NCBI GenBank assembly: GCA_023374025.1
Contig: SIJG01000051.1
Span: 1,007,865 to 1,071,864, forward strand
Origin: Heterodera schachtii
Lineage: Eukaryota > Nematoda > Chromadorea > Rhabditida > Heteroderidae
Reading direction: 5' to 3'
Length of the DNA: 64,000 nucleotides
The translations under genes and the position numbers were made by a program. Positions within the stretch are counted from its first letter, which is position 1. The number at the start of each line of letters is the position of its first letter. Below the pieces are notes generated by a model. That model was not told where the DNA came from. It saw nothing but the letters and a program-made list of their open reading frames with translations, and ran no database searches. Of the stretch, positions 12,721-26,385 are shown in pieces.

Positions 12721-13502
12721 TTTGATTTTTTGAAAGAAAAAATGCGTAAACTCATAAAATTTTTGTAAGGCATAATTGGACGATTGTAATTAATGAATGC
12801 ATTGGAATACTCAGCCAAATTCATATATTATTTACCTTTAATCAATGTCATTTTAATTTAATAAAATAAATGAATATAATTTAGATGAAATCAAATTCTT
12901 CCATCATGTCTAGATATTTATTCGAAGTTATTTAAGATCATATTAAATTCTTCTTTAACTAATGCTTTTTAATTCACTGATGTTTCTGCTTAGAAATAAA
13001 TATATTGTTGTTTTTTAGGTCTCTTTCCGAAAAGACCATATTTTTGAGTATTTTTCTGTGTTGCACTCGGGTTTTCTACTTCAAAATTTTCAGTTGTTCA
13101 TTGCCCGATTCGTATTTCAAAATCTATTTTGTTTTTGTTTAAAATAATTGAATTTTTACTATTTTCATCAGCATTTACGATAAATTATCTTCTTATCAAC
13201 CGCTCTATTTGTTCAATAACTTTGAAAAATTTCCACCCAAATTCGGTGCGACAAAAAAGTCGCAAAAATTTTAATTTTTCTCTGAGTTAAACTTCATTTT
13301 GCGTTTTTTAATATTCTATTTTTGATGCCTCGGAATAGTGTTTTAAAAATTCTCGGCTCTTTATCTTTTCTTTTGTAGATTGATATAAGCCTTTTAGTTT
13401 TTCATTTATTATAATTTATTGATGATTGTATTTCTTGGTATAATGTGAATGTTGTTTTTAATTTTATTATTTGTTTAATTATAAAAATATATTTTAATTA
13501 AG
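12721..13502. other. AT-rich DNA, no gene seen
   Basis: No supported feature. A GC-richer patch at 13020-13130 is unremarkable in all frames. Confidence 0.45.
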
Positions 13503-13722
13503 ATGGAAGCTGGCTGAGCCGGACATCGAGCCAACACCGAAACAGAAAAAAGGCACACGACCGATTGGATAAACGCTTCTTAAGCCAACGAAGCAGCAAA
13601 ATGCAAGCGGAAACAAACAGCGCGATCATTGAAAATATTATAATATTTATACCTTTAATTATGCTTTTGTTCATCTGTAAATTGTATTATTATTTTATTA
13701 TTTTTATCATATTAGTCTTTTA
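13503..13722 (+). other. GC-rich island, possible terminal exon with a membrane segment
   Basis: An AATTAAG acceptor-like string precedes a 70-codon open frame to a TAA at about 13720-13722. It is hydrophilic at first (for example RKKAHDRLDKRFLSQRSS), then has one hydrophobic stretch (IIIFIPLIMLLFICKLYYY). It could be a last exon of a + strand gene with a C-terminal membrane anchor. The same island is open in other frames. On the minus strand a 43-residue frame begins MIALFVSACILLLRWLKKR. Because GC-rich DNA has few stops here, neither reading is secure. The protein is not recognised. Confidence 0.2.
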
Positions 13723-15110
13723 ATCATTCCTCATGTATAGAAGTAGTATAAACTTATGTAATGTATTGCTTATCTATTAATGGATTATTGAAAAGTCAAT
13801 TTGTATATAAGCAAATATTTATGAGAATGATTTTTGATGATATATTTTTCAATTTGGAATGTTCAATTTTAAAATTTAAAATTATAAAAACATATAAATT
13901 GCATTAAATTACAACCAAAATCAAAACAGCAAACATTAAAACATTTCAAAAAAGAGGATCGGTGAGAAAATAAATTAAATGAAAGCATAAATAGGCAAAA
14001 GAAATTTATTTGATTATAAACATCAGCAGAGTTATAAGTTTTATACACTAAAAATGCCAAATATGCGCATAAAATCACTAAAAATCACTCAAATATGCCC
14101 TGAATATGCCTTAAAAACTTCTAAAAAATGGCTTTGAACATAAAAAATGCAAAATTGAATAATAATTAATAATTGATTTTAAAAACATCAAAACAATGGC
14201 TAACAAATAAGCAGCTTTTTTAGACAATTGCAAAAAAGATTTTCAAAAATTTTATATGAAATTCAATCTTATAAAATTTTTATTATATATACTATTATTT
14301 TTCGATTTATAAGGTTTATATGCATTTATTCTCAAAAACTTCCACTTTCTTCATAGCATATGCGCAGAAAAAATATGCAAAATCATACAATTTATAATAC
14401 TCATCAGTTATATGAAAATTATCTTCTTGGTATTCAAGTAAATGGGCATTAAAGAATTAAAATAATTAATTTTTTAATTATTTCGATCCAAATAGATACT
14501 TATTTTCCCAATAATACAATTCTAACCGCTGGTTTTAATTTAAATAAACATCAAAAAAATTTTGAGGCAAAATTATACAATTTGCTTTAGTGGCAAAATT
14601 ATTTAAACAAAGAAATTTCCTGTATAAAATTATTTGTATTAATTTTATAATGTAAAAAGATAACAATCTTCTCTAAAACAAATTTATAATTAATATATTT
14701 CCTGCTTAATTAAATATTTTCATAATCTGTGAACAAACTTATTTCAAATGAAAAATAGTATTTGAACAAAATTTAAAATAATAAATTTAAAATAATTTAT
14801 TAAAGGTTGAATGCATAGATTAAAAATACAAATTTAAAAATTTGTCGGTGAAAAAAACTGGGATTTTGATCAAGGAAAAAAAAAACCAACTCTTATATAT
14901 TATGAACAGAAAGCCAAAAAATAAAAGAAAATTTTTTATTTAAGCTTAATAGAATTTAAAATAAAAATGCCAAAAAATAAATATTTTTAAAATTATTAAT
15001 CATAAAAAACAAAAATCTATTGGGAAATTGTGTCAATTTTGTTTATATTGAACAAATATTGAAACGATCAATTGGCAGTGCTATTGATAAAAGGCAAAAT
15101 TTAAAAGAAT
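13723..15110. other. AT-rich DNA; small ATATGCC word cluster
   Basis: A-rich on the + strand. At about 14050-14130 the word AATATGCC/AAATATGCC recurs three to four times. No gene was seen. Confidence 0.5.
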
Positions 15111-15282
15111 ATAAGCCAATGACAAAAATAACTAATTGAAAATTTACTAGTCAAAAAGATTGACATTCAATTTTTTTAATCATTAAAATCTTAACATTGA
15201 ATAGGCCCATCAAAGATATGAAAAATGAATAAGAATACCAACTAACAAAAAACCGAGAAAAAGAATAAAATTCAATTTTTGT
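15111..15282 (+). repeat. Dispersed repeat R2, + copy
   Basis: From ATAAGCCAATGACAAAAAT through GACATTCAATTT and AATAGGCCCATCAAAGATAT, it matches the reverse complement of 50164-50332 at high identity. Only the first tandem unit keeps the left flank (15111-15161), so R2 was in place before the 1.16 kb duplication arose. Confidence 0.85.
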
Positions 15283-16324
15283 AATTAATTTGCTCAATAA
15301 AATATTTACATCGATTTTAATTTAATTTGAAAAAAGCACTGATTTCCAAATTTTGGCCACTATTTTACCATTTTTCGCATTATTTCGCAATTTTTATGCC
15401 CTTATTTAAGTACCTATTTTGTTTTTGTTTTTCGCCCTAAAATCCGCCGCTTAATGATCAGGCAATACGAAGTATCGCATATGGTCACAATGAAAACCAA
15501 AATTATCAAGATTTAACCAATCATTACGTGCACTTCAATATGGAATTGACATGAAAGGCTTCGAAGAAGGAATTTAATGAATATCAATCGATTCTTAATC
15601 GATAAATCCACATAAATTTATTTTAATGAGAGCGCATATATTAGTAATCAGAGAGATAAAAAAAATACATTTTTAATATATTAATTTTAAAAAAATTTAT
15701 TTAACCTGCAATTAATTATTGAAATGAGACAAATAAAAATATCGAAAGCTCGCCAACCACTGAATACTCACAGACTATTTTACACGAAAACAAATTAGGC
15801 AACGACAAATATATTGTAAATAAAATGATAGACTAAAAGGTATGAAACAAACAGACAAAATTATTATACATATTCAGTTTCAATTAAAACAAATTTAATA
15901 TTAAATAAAATGGATTTTTTGCCATTAAATATCTGCGCCTTATTTATAAATATAAAAAAAATAAAATTATTTATTTGTTTTCTCTAAATTTATTTAAATT
16001 TAAAAATCTGGGAATGGTTAAAACGGAACTGACTTTCTAATTATTTTTTATTTTGCTATATGCAGAAATATAATTCAGTCAAAAATAAATAATAATTTTA
16101 AATCATATTAAACTATAAAATTCAAGTAATTGACACTTCTAGAAAACAACTAAACAAATTTTTTATTCATATAAATAGTAAGAAAATCAATTTTTTTGGG
16201 AAATATTTCATATTCAGAACATATATTTATTATTATTTATTCGAACTAATCGATTGAATTTATTATTTGTTAAAATAGAATTCAGTCGAGATTTTCAACC
16301 AGTTGTTTGCCAACTTTACTGAAT
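15162..16324 (+). repeat. Tandem unit 1 of 1163 bp
   Basis: First of two full units and one partial. It starts GACATTCAATTT and ends just before the same string at 16325. Units 1 and 2 differ at only a few bases seen by eye (for example TTTTGGCCAC versus TTTTCGCCAC, and GAGAC versus CAGAC). No gene lies inside. It contains a block with GATCAGGCAATACGAAG and ATGGTCACAATG. The high identity means recent duplication or an assembly duplication. Confidence 0.95.
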
Positions 16325-17488
16325 GACATTCAATTTTTTTTAATCATTAAAATCTTAACATTGAATAGGCCCATCAAAGATATGAAAAATGAATAAGAAT
16401 ACCAACTAACAAAAAACCGAGAAAAAGAATAAAATTCAATTTTTGTAATTAATTTGCTCAATAAAATATTTACATCGATTTTAATTTAATTTGAAAAAAG
16501 CACTGATTTCCAAATTTTCGCCACTATTTTACCATTTTTCGCATTATTTCGCAATTTTTATGCCCTTATTTAAGTACCTATTTTGTTTTTGTTTTTCGCC
16601 CTAAAATCCGCCGCTTAATGATCAGGCAATACGAAGTATCGCATATGGTCACAATGAAAACCAAAATTATCAAGATTTAACCAATCATTACGTGCACTTC
16701 AATATGGAATTGACATGAAAGGCTTCGAAGAAGGAATTTAATGAATATCAATCGATTCTTAATCGATAAATCCACATAAATTTATTTTAATGAGAGCGCA
16801 TATATTAGTAATCAGAGAGATAAAAAAAATACATTTTTAATATATTAATTTTAAAAAAATTTATTTAACCTGCAATTAATTATTGAAATCAGACAAATAA
16901 AAATATCGAAAGCTCGCCAACCACTGAATACTCACAGACTATTTTACACGAAAACAAATTAGGCAACGACAAATATATTGTAAATAAAATGATAGACTAA
17001 AAGGTATGAAACAAACAGAAAAAATTATTATACATATTCAGTTTCAATTAAAACAAATTTAATATTAAATAAAATGGATTTTTTGCCATTAAATATCTGC
17101 GCCTTATTTATAAATATAAAAAAAATAAAATTATTTATTTGTTTTCTCTAAATTTATTTAAATTTAAAAATCTGGGAATGGTTAAAACGGAACTGACTTT
17201 CTAATTATTTTTTATTTTGCTATATGCAGAAATATAATTCAGTCAAAAATAAATAATAATTTTAAATCATATTAAACTATAAAATTCAAGTAATTGACAC
17301 TTCTAGAAAACAACTAAACAAATTTTTTATTCATATAAATAGTAAGAAAATCAATTTTTTTGGGAAATATTTCATATTCAGAACATATATTTATTATTAT
17401 TTATTCGAACTAATCGATTGAATTTATTATTTGTTAAAATAGAATTCAGTCGAGATTTTCAACCAGTTGTTTGCCAACTTTACTGAAT
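16325..17488 (+). repeat. Tandem unit 2 of 1164 bp
   Basis: Near-identical copy of 15162-16324, arranged head to tail. Confidence 0.95.
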
Positions 17489-17844
17489 GACATTCAATTT
17501 TTTTTAATCATTAAAATCTTAACATTGAATAGGCCCATCAAAGATATGAAAAATGAATAAGAATACCAACTAACAAAAAACCGAGAAAAAGAATAAAATT
17601 CAATTTTTGTAATTAATTTGCTCAATAAAATTTTACATCGATTTTAATTTAATTTCATTGAAAAAAGCACTGATTTCCAAATTTTCGCCACTATTTTACC
17701 ATTTTTCGCATTATTTCGCAATTTTTATGCCCATATTAAGTACCTATTTTGTTTTGGTTTTTCGCCCTAAAATCCGCCGCTTAATGATCAGGCAATACGA
17801 AGTGTCGCATATGGTCACAATGAAAACCAAAATTATCAAGATTT
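17489..17844 (+). repeat. Tandem unit 3, partial (356 bp)
   Basis: Follows the unit sequence to CAAAATTATCAAGATTT and then departs from it. It has more differences than units 1 and 2 have from each other (ATTTCATTGAAAA insertion, CCATATTAAG, AGTGTCGC), so it may be the older parent copy. Confidence 0.9.
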
Positions 17845-17853
17845 TTGATAATT
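17831..17853. repeat. Hairpin at the unit 3 breakpoint
   Basis: AATTATCAA and TTGATAATT form 9-base arms around a 5-base loop. Units 1 and 2 diverge inside this hairpin, so it marks the recombination or deletion junction of the tandem array. Confidence 0.8.
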
Positions 17854-18030
17854 TGTTATTTATATAGACATATGTCCATATACTACTGTAAGGCGCCATG
17901 TGCTCAACCAATTAGAGGGAGGGACCGCTCCTTCCGATCACTCCCTGCGCCACACTCTCCTTTTAACTTATATTTATCACTTTCGCAAAGATTTCGGTTG
18001 ACCCTCCCCACAGTGTCGAATAGAAATTAG
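17854..18030 (+). other. GC-rich block next to the tandem array
   Basis: About half G+C between 17890 and 18020, with GAGGGAGGGACCG, CACTCCCTGCGCC and CAGTGTCGAA. A 52-residue open frame starting MSIYYCKAPCAQPI crosses it, but the block is low in stops everywhere and has no recognised domain. It may be the end of a transposable element whose other end is outside the copied units. CAGTGTCGAA is the same word that forms the 46.8 kb minisatellite. Confidence 0.4.
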
Positions 18031-21000
18031 GAGCAGAAAAATTTTTATTAAGAAATCATTCAACATAAATTTAATACACAATTCAATAAAAATGTAAATA
18101 TGTTTTGAAAATAATATTTAATTAATTAAACATTAATTAATTTAAAATTATTTCAAAAATTTTTATTAAGCCATTTAAATATTGTCTTTTAATACTTGCA
18201 CATTATTAAGAAAAAAATAACCTTATTAGATAATTTACTTTATTGTGGATAAAAGGAGTAAATAAATTAAGTGTCTTTTATCTCATTTTTATTTTATTTT
18301 TTTGATAATTTCGATTTTCAAATTTTTTTTCTAACAATTATTATAAAACTTTATTTTTTTTAAGTGATTTTTAAGCGAGATAATTATATGTAGAATAAAA
18401 TTTGATATTATAAAAAAAAATAAGCATTGACTTAAAAAATTATTACAAGATTCAATTTTGGTTTTAAAAAATGAAACTATAACATTCTACATTATTTATT
18501 TCAATTAACTGTCACAGTATATAAAAAATTAAATTATTAATGTTTAAAAATAAAAATTATTAACAAAGTTTTGTATAGCGAAGTTTTATAAAAAGTTTTT
18601 AAAAATTGCCTATAATAACAAAGGTATAAAATTAAATTTAAATTTCTATCGAAAATGGATTCTTCAAAAATAAGAATAAAATTGGGTTATAATTTAAATC
18701 GAGCTCGAACAGATTAATAAAATTATTTCTTAATTATTTGATATCTTATTAAAAATAAAGGGTGCATAAATGACAATAGCAAATTGTACATATTCAAATT
18801 TAGGCAAAAAAGCATTAAACAGATTATCAATCACGACGTTAATGAAAGTGTGTAAGAAAGCGTTTAAATTGAAAACTAAAATTTTAATGCAAAACTTCAA
18901 ATGTAAATTAAACTTGCATACAAGCGTTTAATGAAAATATTGGGAGCAACAAATCATTATGGAATCACTTTTTTAAACATTTTTATATTATTTTCCCAAT
19001 ATTCAGCAATTTTATTTAGAAATTTTGTGCAAAATCTACAGAGAAACGCAAACATACTTGGAAAGAGTAATAATATTCAATACTAACATTGCCTGGGATT
19101 TTTTATTAAATATTTAAATATTTAAATCTCTAATTTTAATTGTTGCATTTAATTTTTCAAAGTAAAAATAATTCTTTGGTATTTTAAGCTTTTTTAACTG
19201 TATATTAGATAAATTTAATTTTAATCATAAATTTGCTTTTCTTTTTTCTTTAATGAACTGAAATTGTGACTGAAGAACTGATATCTGGTTAAGCTCTTTG
19301 TTTTTATTGAAATGTAAAATTAGTTCATTATGCTTTAAAATTGAATCTCGATTTTAAGGCTAAATTTTTTTCCATAAATGCTAATAGTTCAATAATTTTT
19401 TAATTATCTTAAATATTTTATACACTTTATGTTTTATCATTTTTTATTTCAATTAATTATGAAAGCGCATTCCGAATAATTTAATAATGACTCCTTTTTA
19501 AAATTAAAAAATGCTTTCGTCGCATCATTGATTAAATAAATTGTTACAATTATGTAGTGTTTAGAAATTTAATTTTTTCAATAATATTCTTTGCCTTAAA
19601 TTTTTCGTTATTGAGCTTTTATTTTATCAATTTCTTTATATTTATTCATTGCATTTCTTTTGTTTTTATCGTTTTTATACTATGCAGGTATATGTAACAA
19701 AATCCTAATAATATTTTTATAAATGTGAAATTTGTTATTTTTTCTTATTTAGTTTTGGTTAAATTACAGATTTTTTACAAAACATTTTTAATACTTTTAT
19801 AAGCAATTTGTATACGAGAATGACTTTTATCTTTATTATTAAATTAATTAGATTTTTATGAAAATTCATATTATAAAATTTATACATGTTTTATCAATTA
19901 AATGATTTTTCTCATCATGCACGGTAAATGCAAAAACAGTTCAAGAAGATGAAATCCGAAATATTCGCGTTTATAAATACTATTCAATTTAACAGATTTC
20001 TGATAGATAATTATAGTGCGATTTACCTGAAAACTTATTCTTGCGTACCAATTTATTTCTTTTAGATTTCTTTATCAAATAAATTTTTATTTTCCTAAAT
20101 ATATTATACATTCTTTGAAAGAAGACTGTGCATATATAATTTTATTAAAGGTTAATTTATTTAATAAAATAATTTAAAATTCATTACTTCACCAATTAGA
20201 AAGAAAAATGGAGTTTTGTTTATCCATTGTTTAAATAATTATTTTATTTTTTCAATTCAATACTAAAGTTTAATCATTGTTAAAAAATGGGAATTTTTTA
20301 ATGTATTTTATAAATATTGCCATTCTTTTTATAGATTTTCTGGACAATTAACGATTTTTGTTCAAAAAATTCCTCTCTAATTAATTAATATTATTGAAAA
20401 TCTTTTTTTTTTGTATATAAATATTTATTTATAATAAAAATAATAATTAAATATAAAAAAAAAAATAAAAAAATAATTGGTAAAATTTCAACTGTATTGG
20501 TTCTATATATTTAATTTTTGGTTTTTTACATATTATTTTCGCTTATTAAGAATTATTATTATTTTTTAATAATATTTTTTGTATTAATATTTGAATTTTT
20601 GGTGAGTTTCTTTTAATTAGCATAAGATATTTTCTTTATCTATTTAAATATTATATAAAAAAGTGAGTTTAATATTGTGCATTATTTAATCTTTTTTAAT
20701 CAATTTGTTAATAATGAATTTAGAATTTAATACACAACATAATTGAAATGTTATATTATTCTCAAATTTTGTTATTAATTATTTTTTGGATCAAATGATT
20801 AAAAGATAATATTCTTTTTAAATATATTTTTATATAATTTTTATCAATTTGTTCATTAAATTTCTTTTTATTAATATAATAAATTTTATAAATACAATAT
20901 AAGCAAAATTTTCATATATTTCTTAATCTTTTTATCTTTTATTATTTATTCATTATTTCATTCATTAATATTTTTATAGAACATAGTTTTTCTTTAGAAT

Positions 21001-21879
21001 TACTTAATTAATTTTACATTAATCATTACAAATTTATGAAGTAATTTTATAATCAACCTATTAATGATGAACACATTAATGATTTCAAGTATTTATTTTC
21101 ATTTACTTCACAATTAATTAAGGATTATTAATGCTGCTGTTATTATTTATTTAATTATTTCAAAAAAAAACTTTGTTTTTATGTGTAGGACATCCCGTAA
21201 ATGTTGCATTATTTGTTAAAGATTTTTTGTTATAAATTACATTAATAAACAGTTTTATAACATTTGTTAAAAATCACTTTCGATTTTAGGATTTAATTAG
21301 CATTGTTTTTCATACATTTCACTGCACTCTTACGACTAGCTCACAAAGAATATGAAAATGGGTTAGAATTTATTTGATTCTTATTGATTGTTATTTATTA
21401 TTTGTTTTTATTCGAATTACTTATTTAAGATTATATTAACCTTTAAAATCAATAATTTTTTTTCCTAAAAATGAAATTTTACTACTATTATTTGTAGTTT
21501 TCTATTTTTTCCTTAAGTATAACGTAATAATTATATCATTTTTAATGTTTTAAATTAAAAAAATAATAAAAAATTTTATTTATAAATTCATTTATTTTTT
21601 ATAACTTTTGATTTCTTGAATAAGCTCCTGCGGGTTAATCAAACAATTATATTCCATATAAATGTTTTCCATTCGAATTCACTAATTAATATTGATGTAA
21701 AATTAAAACCCCTGTTGTTTTTAATCTTTTTTATAATATTGATTTATTCCGACTTTAATTCGTTTGTTTTTAGTTCATTAATAAAATATTTGGAATAAAT
21801 TTTAACCTAATTTGAATTCAATAATATCATTTATAAAAATTATTTTAAATTTATAATTATTAATTAATTAAATATTTAT
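18031..21879. other. AT-rich DNA, no gene seen
   Basis: No exon or repeat could be supported. The + strand changes from A-rich to T-rich around 19 kb. Confidence 0.5.
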
Positions 21880-22008
21880 TTAATTTATTTTTTTACCTTT
21901 TTCACGGGGTTTAAATTTTCGCGCCTTGCTTAATTTCGAATGAATATTCTTAATAAAATACAAAACCTTTTCATGCAAGCTCCGATTCATATACCGCAGC
22001 GGTTCCAT
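21880..22008 (-). other. Coding-like minus-strand fragment, possible first exon
   Basis: An ATG at 22008 opens a 42-residue frame with basic, helical-looking composition (MEPLRYMNRSLHEKVLYF, then KARKFKPREKG). A donor-like AAAG|GTAAAA lies at 21897, so an exon 21898-22008 is possible. The + strand is also open (39 codons from 21940), so orientation is uncertain. No family recognised. Confidence 0.2.
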
Positions 22009-22469
22009 CAGTATTTAGAAAATACTTTCATTAATTATACATTTTTCTTGCATTAATAAAGTAAATTATTATTAAATTATTAATTAATAATTTTGGTAAA
22101 TATAAAACCATATAAATATTTTATTTTGCTATCTTTTATGTTTTTCTTTTTTTAAATTAAATTCGTTTGTTTTCTTATTATTAATAATTCAAAGGTAAGC
22201 ATATGATTCATTTAAAGTTTGTTTTACTACTCGATTTGTACATTAAAATCATTCTTTTTCTTGTTAAAAAGACACAAAAAAACATTTTTAGGTAATCTCC
22301 ATAATACGAATGGCTTAGAATAAATAAATTAAATCATTCAATTTTATAATATTGTTTTTAATAGTTTTATAAAATAAAATGATTAAATATGGACACCAAT
22401 TAGCTAAAAAAGAAAATAAATATGATAAAAATTCTGAACATTAAAAAACGAAAATTGTTCAGAAAGCAT

Positions 22470-22601
22470 TCAATTATGCATAATACGTTTAATATTACCA
22501 GCAATTAACGCCCATTCGTTTATGCGCAGAGGAGACGACAGAATTTGAGGATGTTCATCGCTGAATAATAATTGGTTGCGCAAATTAACACCATAAATTA
22601 T
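22470..22601 (-). other. Coding-like minus-strand fragment ending in a stop
   Basis: A 43-codon frame includes NQLLFSDEHPQILSSP and INEWALIAGNIKRIMHN before TGA at 22472-22470. The residue mix looks like ordinary globular protein and not AT-driven noise. No clean acceptor precedes it; a stop lies just upstream. It could be the end of a decayed gene. It lies about 460 bp from the previous minus-strand fragment. Confidence 0.22.
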
Positions 22602-25600
22602 TTACCTACTTCGTATAATTCAATTTATTTATTCTTTAATATTGCTGATCAAAATATTCATTTTTTTTTTTCTGTGAAGCTGTTTTATTTTTGATAAAGC
22701 CTAACAAATAAGCTTATTATAATCTTTGTTAAACATTATATTTGATTACTCCATGTTTTTGAATAGCGTAAAATTTCAATTATCATTTTACATCGTAATT
22801 AAACATAGTTTTTTTTATTAAAATAAATTTTCAAGTCTCTAAAATATGTTTATGTTTTTTATTGACTTGTGAAAAATTTTTGTGAAATTTTGCTAGGGTT
22901 TTTTTATGTATAAAAATATATTTTTATTAATTTATCATTAAAAATTGCTGAGAGTTGCATAATTTTTTTTGTTATTGTTAAACAGTAAAAATATAAATAT
23001 GTAAAATTATCGCGGAAATTTTTTTTATTTATTATGATTATTAAATTATTGACATTTCCAGTGATTTTATAATGAAACTGAATAATTTTTTTCTAATTTT
23101 GCAATTTTTTATCCATTTAATTTCGCTTATTATTTATAGAATAGATTTATAATATCCAGAAATTCATGAATTAACCCGAACAAAAAATTCTTATCTCTCA
23201 TATTCAATTTTAAAATATTTTCGATATTTATATGATTCATTTAACAAAAATTCTACCTGTTAATTAATATATATTCTTTGAATTAAATATTTTATTTAAT
23301 TAGTAGCTATTAAAAATAACTGAAAATCAATATTTATTGCTGAAAACATAAAAATAGTATTATAAAAATAAATGTAAATAAATTTTACAATTATCCTTTC
23401 CATAATTCCATTTAAATTTCTTATTTTCTATTCTTTTTGCAAAATTTTTTTAACTAATTTTAATACAAATTTTTCATAATATTCTTTTATTAAATGTCTA
23501 AGATTCGGATACTTGTAGAAAAATATATTTGGTTTGAAATTAATTAATGATATTTGAATTCAATTTTATTTTATTTCATTTAATTTTCAATTACTAATTT
23601 ATTTATATAAAATTATTATTTTTTCTTTAAGTTTAAATAAACAATAAATTATATTTTTAATAATTGTAAAAATAGTTATGTATTTTTCATAAAATTAAAT
23701 ATGAAGTTTCATATTTTATAAATTAAATTAATTTTTTTATTTTTGTTTTAAAATAGTTATAATTATTTGATTTTAAATACAATATTTAATTTTAAAAAAA
23801 CAAATTTAGGCTTATTTATTTTAATTAATAAAGATAAATTATGAATATTAATTCTTTAATTTTTCCTAATTTTATTCCTTTAAATTTATTGTTTTTTTCT
23901 TCTTAATGATTAACAATTTATTTTTGCAATTAGTTAATAATTTCTCGTCATGCTCAGTTTTGCATTTAGTTGGAGACGCGTGTACTTTTTGATTTAAAAT
24001 TTGAAAGTTGTACAAAAAATATTTAATATTTTATTGTATTATTATTATATTACCTTACTCAGTGCTAAATTGAATTTATTCTTTTTGTTTATAAATTTAA
24101 TTTTTATTTGTTATTTTTTAATTTAATTACTAATTTTTTAAACTGAAATTTTTTATTTATATATCAAATAGTAAATAAATAAATCATAATTTTTATAAAT
24201 GAAACTTTTCTATTTTGGATTTTTTGCCACTAAACTCGAAGAAATAATAATTTACTTTTTAAATTTTTATAGATTAAATAATTAATAGTTTAGTTTATTT
24301 AATTTTATTCCTTTGTATTACCAATTACATTTTTTGATGTAAATACTTAAATCTAATTTTTATCTTATATTGATAAATTATATTAGTACATATAATTAAT
24401 GCTATTTTAGTTCTTTAAATATTTTCTTGGTCTTTTCGACCGTTCAAGTAAAAGTCCTTAATAGGTCTATATTAAATATTTGATTAATATATTTTAATTT
24501 TGTTTAAAAAAACATTTTCTATAATAGTTAAAAGAATTAAAACAAAAAATAAATTATTTTTCATTTTTGAAATTGCAATGCCTTCTTAATGGAGAATAGA
24601 ATACCAATAATAATATAATTAAATTTTTAATAATGAGTATATTTTTAATAATTTAAAAACATTCATTAACAAAAGAAACTGAAGAAATGTAGGTGAATCG
24701 TACAAGTAAGGAATGTGCAGAGAATAGTTAGATTAATAAAACAATTATTTAATTGAAAAGCCAAATATTTAATAATAAAATGCAAAATAATCAATTATAT
24801 GAATTTTTGAGATGAAACTTTTAGACAAACGCCGAATAAAATTATATATTGACCCCATCACATATAAGAAAAATAAACCCAAATTCATTTAACAAACCTT
24901 TTTTTCGCAGCTCGAGTGCATTATATTTTGAATAGATAAGGAATTGATTGATTTAAATGATGCAAAATATTTAAATAATAAATTTCTTGCATGATGAGAA
25001 TAAAAGATAAAAATATTTAAATTCAATTGATTAGATTGTTTAAAAGTTTAACAATGTATCAGGGAATATATTTAACTTCAATAAATAAAACTAATTTAAA
25101 AGAATAGATATACAATAATATAGAAATATTATAATATTTTCTAAATAAACATCAAAATATACAACAATTAAATAACAACTCAACTCAAATTCTTTGAAAG
25201 CCAAAAAGCCATAACCAAAAATAATTACTAGGTGAAATTTTTAGCTTAAAGGAAAATGAGTAAGAAATAAAACAAATATACTTTAATTGATATTGATAAA
25301 TAAACATAATCAGTTCTTAATTATTTCATAATAAAAAATCAAAATCATAAAAGTAATTAAAAGAAAAAACTATACTAGAATTTTGCTTTGTGCGCATAAT
25401 CAATGAAACAGACCCAATTAATAATAAAAGAAGCCGCGAATTGGCAAGTTTAAAGAATTTAAAAAATATATAAATGAAAATGAAAACAATATTTTATAAA
25501 ATTTGAGAAAAGGTCATCCGTCATCCAAAAACAATGAAATTCATTCTCTCAATAAAATTATTTAATTAAGCAATAAAACAATATTAATAAAGAATGCAAA

Positions 25601-26285
25601 CAATTGAATTAAATGAAATAAAAAATATAAAAGACAAATTAATATAATGAATAAAGAAAATAGTAATTTAATGGTGAATAAAATAATAAACATTTTTTTA
25701 GCACAAAAATTGCATAAAATTTATTTAATATTAACTAAAATTAAATAAGTTATCTTTGTCATATAAAAAGTTTAAGAGATTTGCAAATTTAAATTATATC
25801 AACAATCGGTGAGTCCGATAATTCTTTAACGATATAATTTTGATAAAATATATTTTTAATTTCCTGAATATAAATAATATCTAGAAATGCTAAAATTATA
25901 TCACAATTATTGTAATAAAAATATTAAATATAAAATTGAATTTAATCCAAAAAAATCATAATAAAATAATCTGAAATAATAAATAAAAAAGGGCTTATGT
26001 TTCATTAAACTGAATAAAATACCATTAAGTAAATTTTTAATAAACATAATTAATTTTATTTATAAAAAAGAAAAGTTATACGACAAATAAATTGAGATTA
26101 ACTTGTTATTCGACATGAGATTAAAATATTAAATATTTCTAAAAAATAAAAAATAAAATTAATTCATATTATTAAAATATATTGTTAAATAAAGGATAAA
26201 ACTATTTGATCTCAAGTGGAAAATTTTATTTATTTATTTTTTTGTTTTAATGAATGAATTGCGGATACCGCTGCGTGATTGGAAC
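22602..26285. other. AT-rich DNA, no gene seen
   Basis: T-rich to about 24.5 kb, then A-rich on the + strand. Nothing supportable was found. Confidence 0.5.
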
Positions 26286-26385
26286 TCAAAATGAAATTTT
26301 TGCAGGGCCGGATCCCGCAGGGATAAATCCATCAAAATCCCGCATTTAAAATTTTCGGGATCCCGCGCGGGATTGCGGGGACAAA
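26286..26385. repeat. GC island of repeated CCCGC / GCGGG words
   Basis: CCCGC starts at 26314, 26339 and 26362, with inverted GCGGG at 26366 and 26375. GGGATCCCGC is itself palindromic at its core. It lies immediately upstream of the GC-rich open frame that follows. Confidence 0.75.

Noticed and set aside
13503..13640. tRNA or structured RNA in the GC island
   Set aside because: No A/B boxes, no cloverleaf and no CCA-type end could be drawn.
25404..25411. Exact minus-strand match to the CTGTTTCA motif upstream of Caenorhabditis 21U-RNAs
   Set aside because: About one such match is expected by chance in this length and composition, and no cluster of matches is seen.
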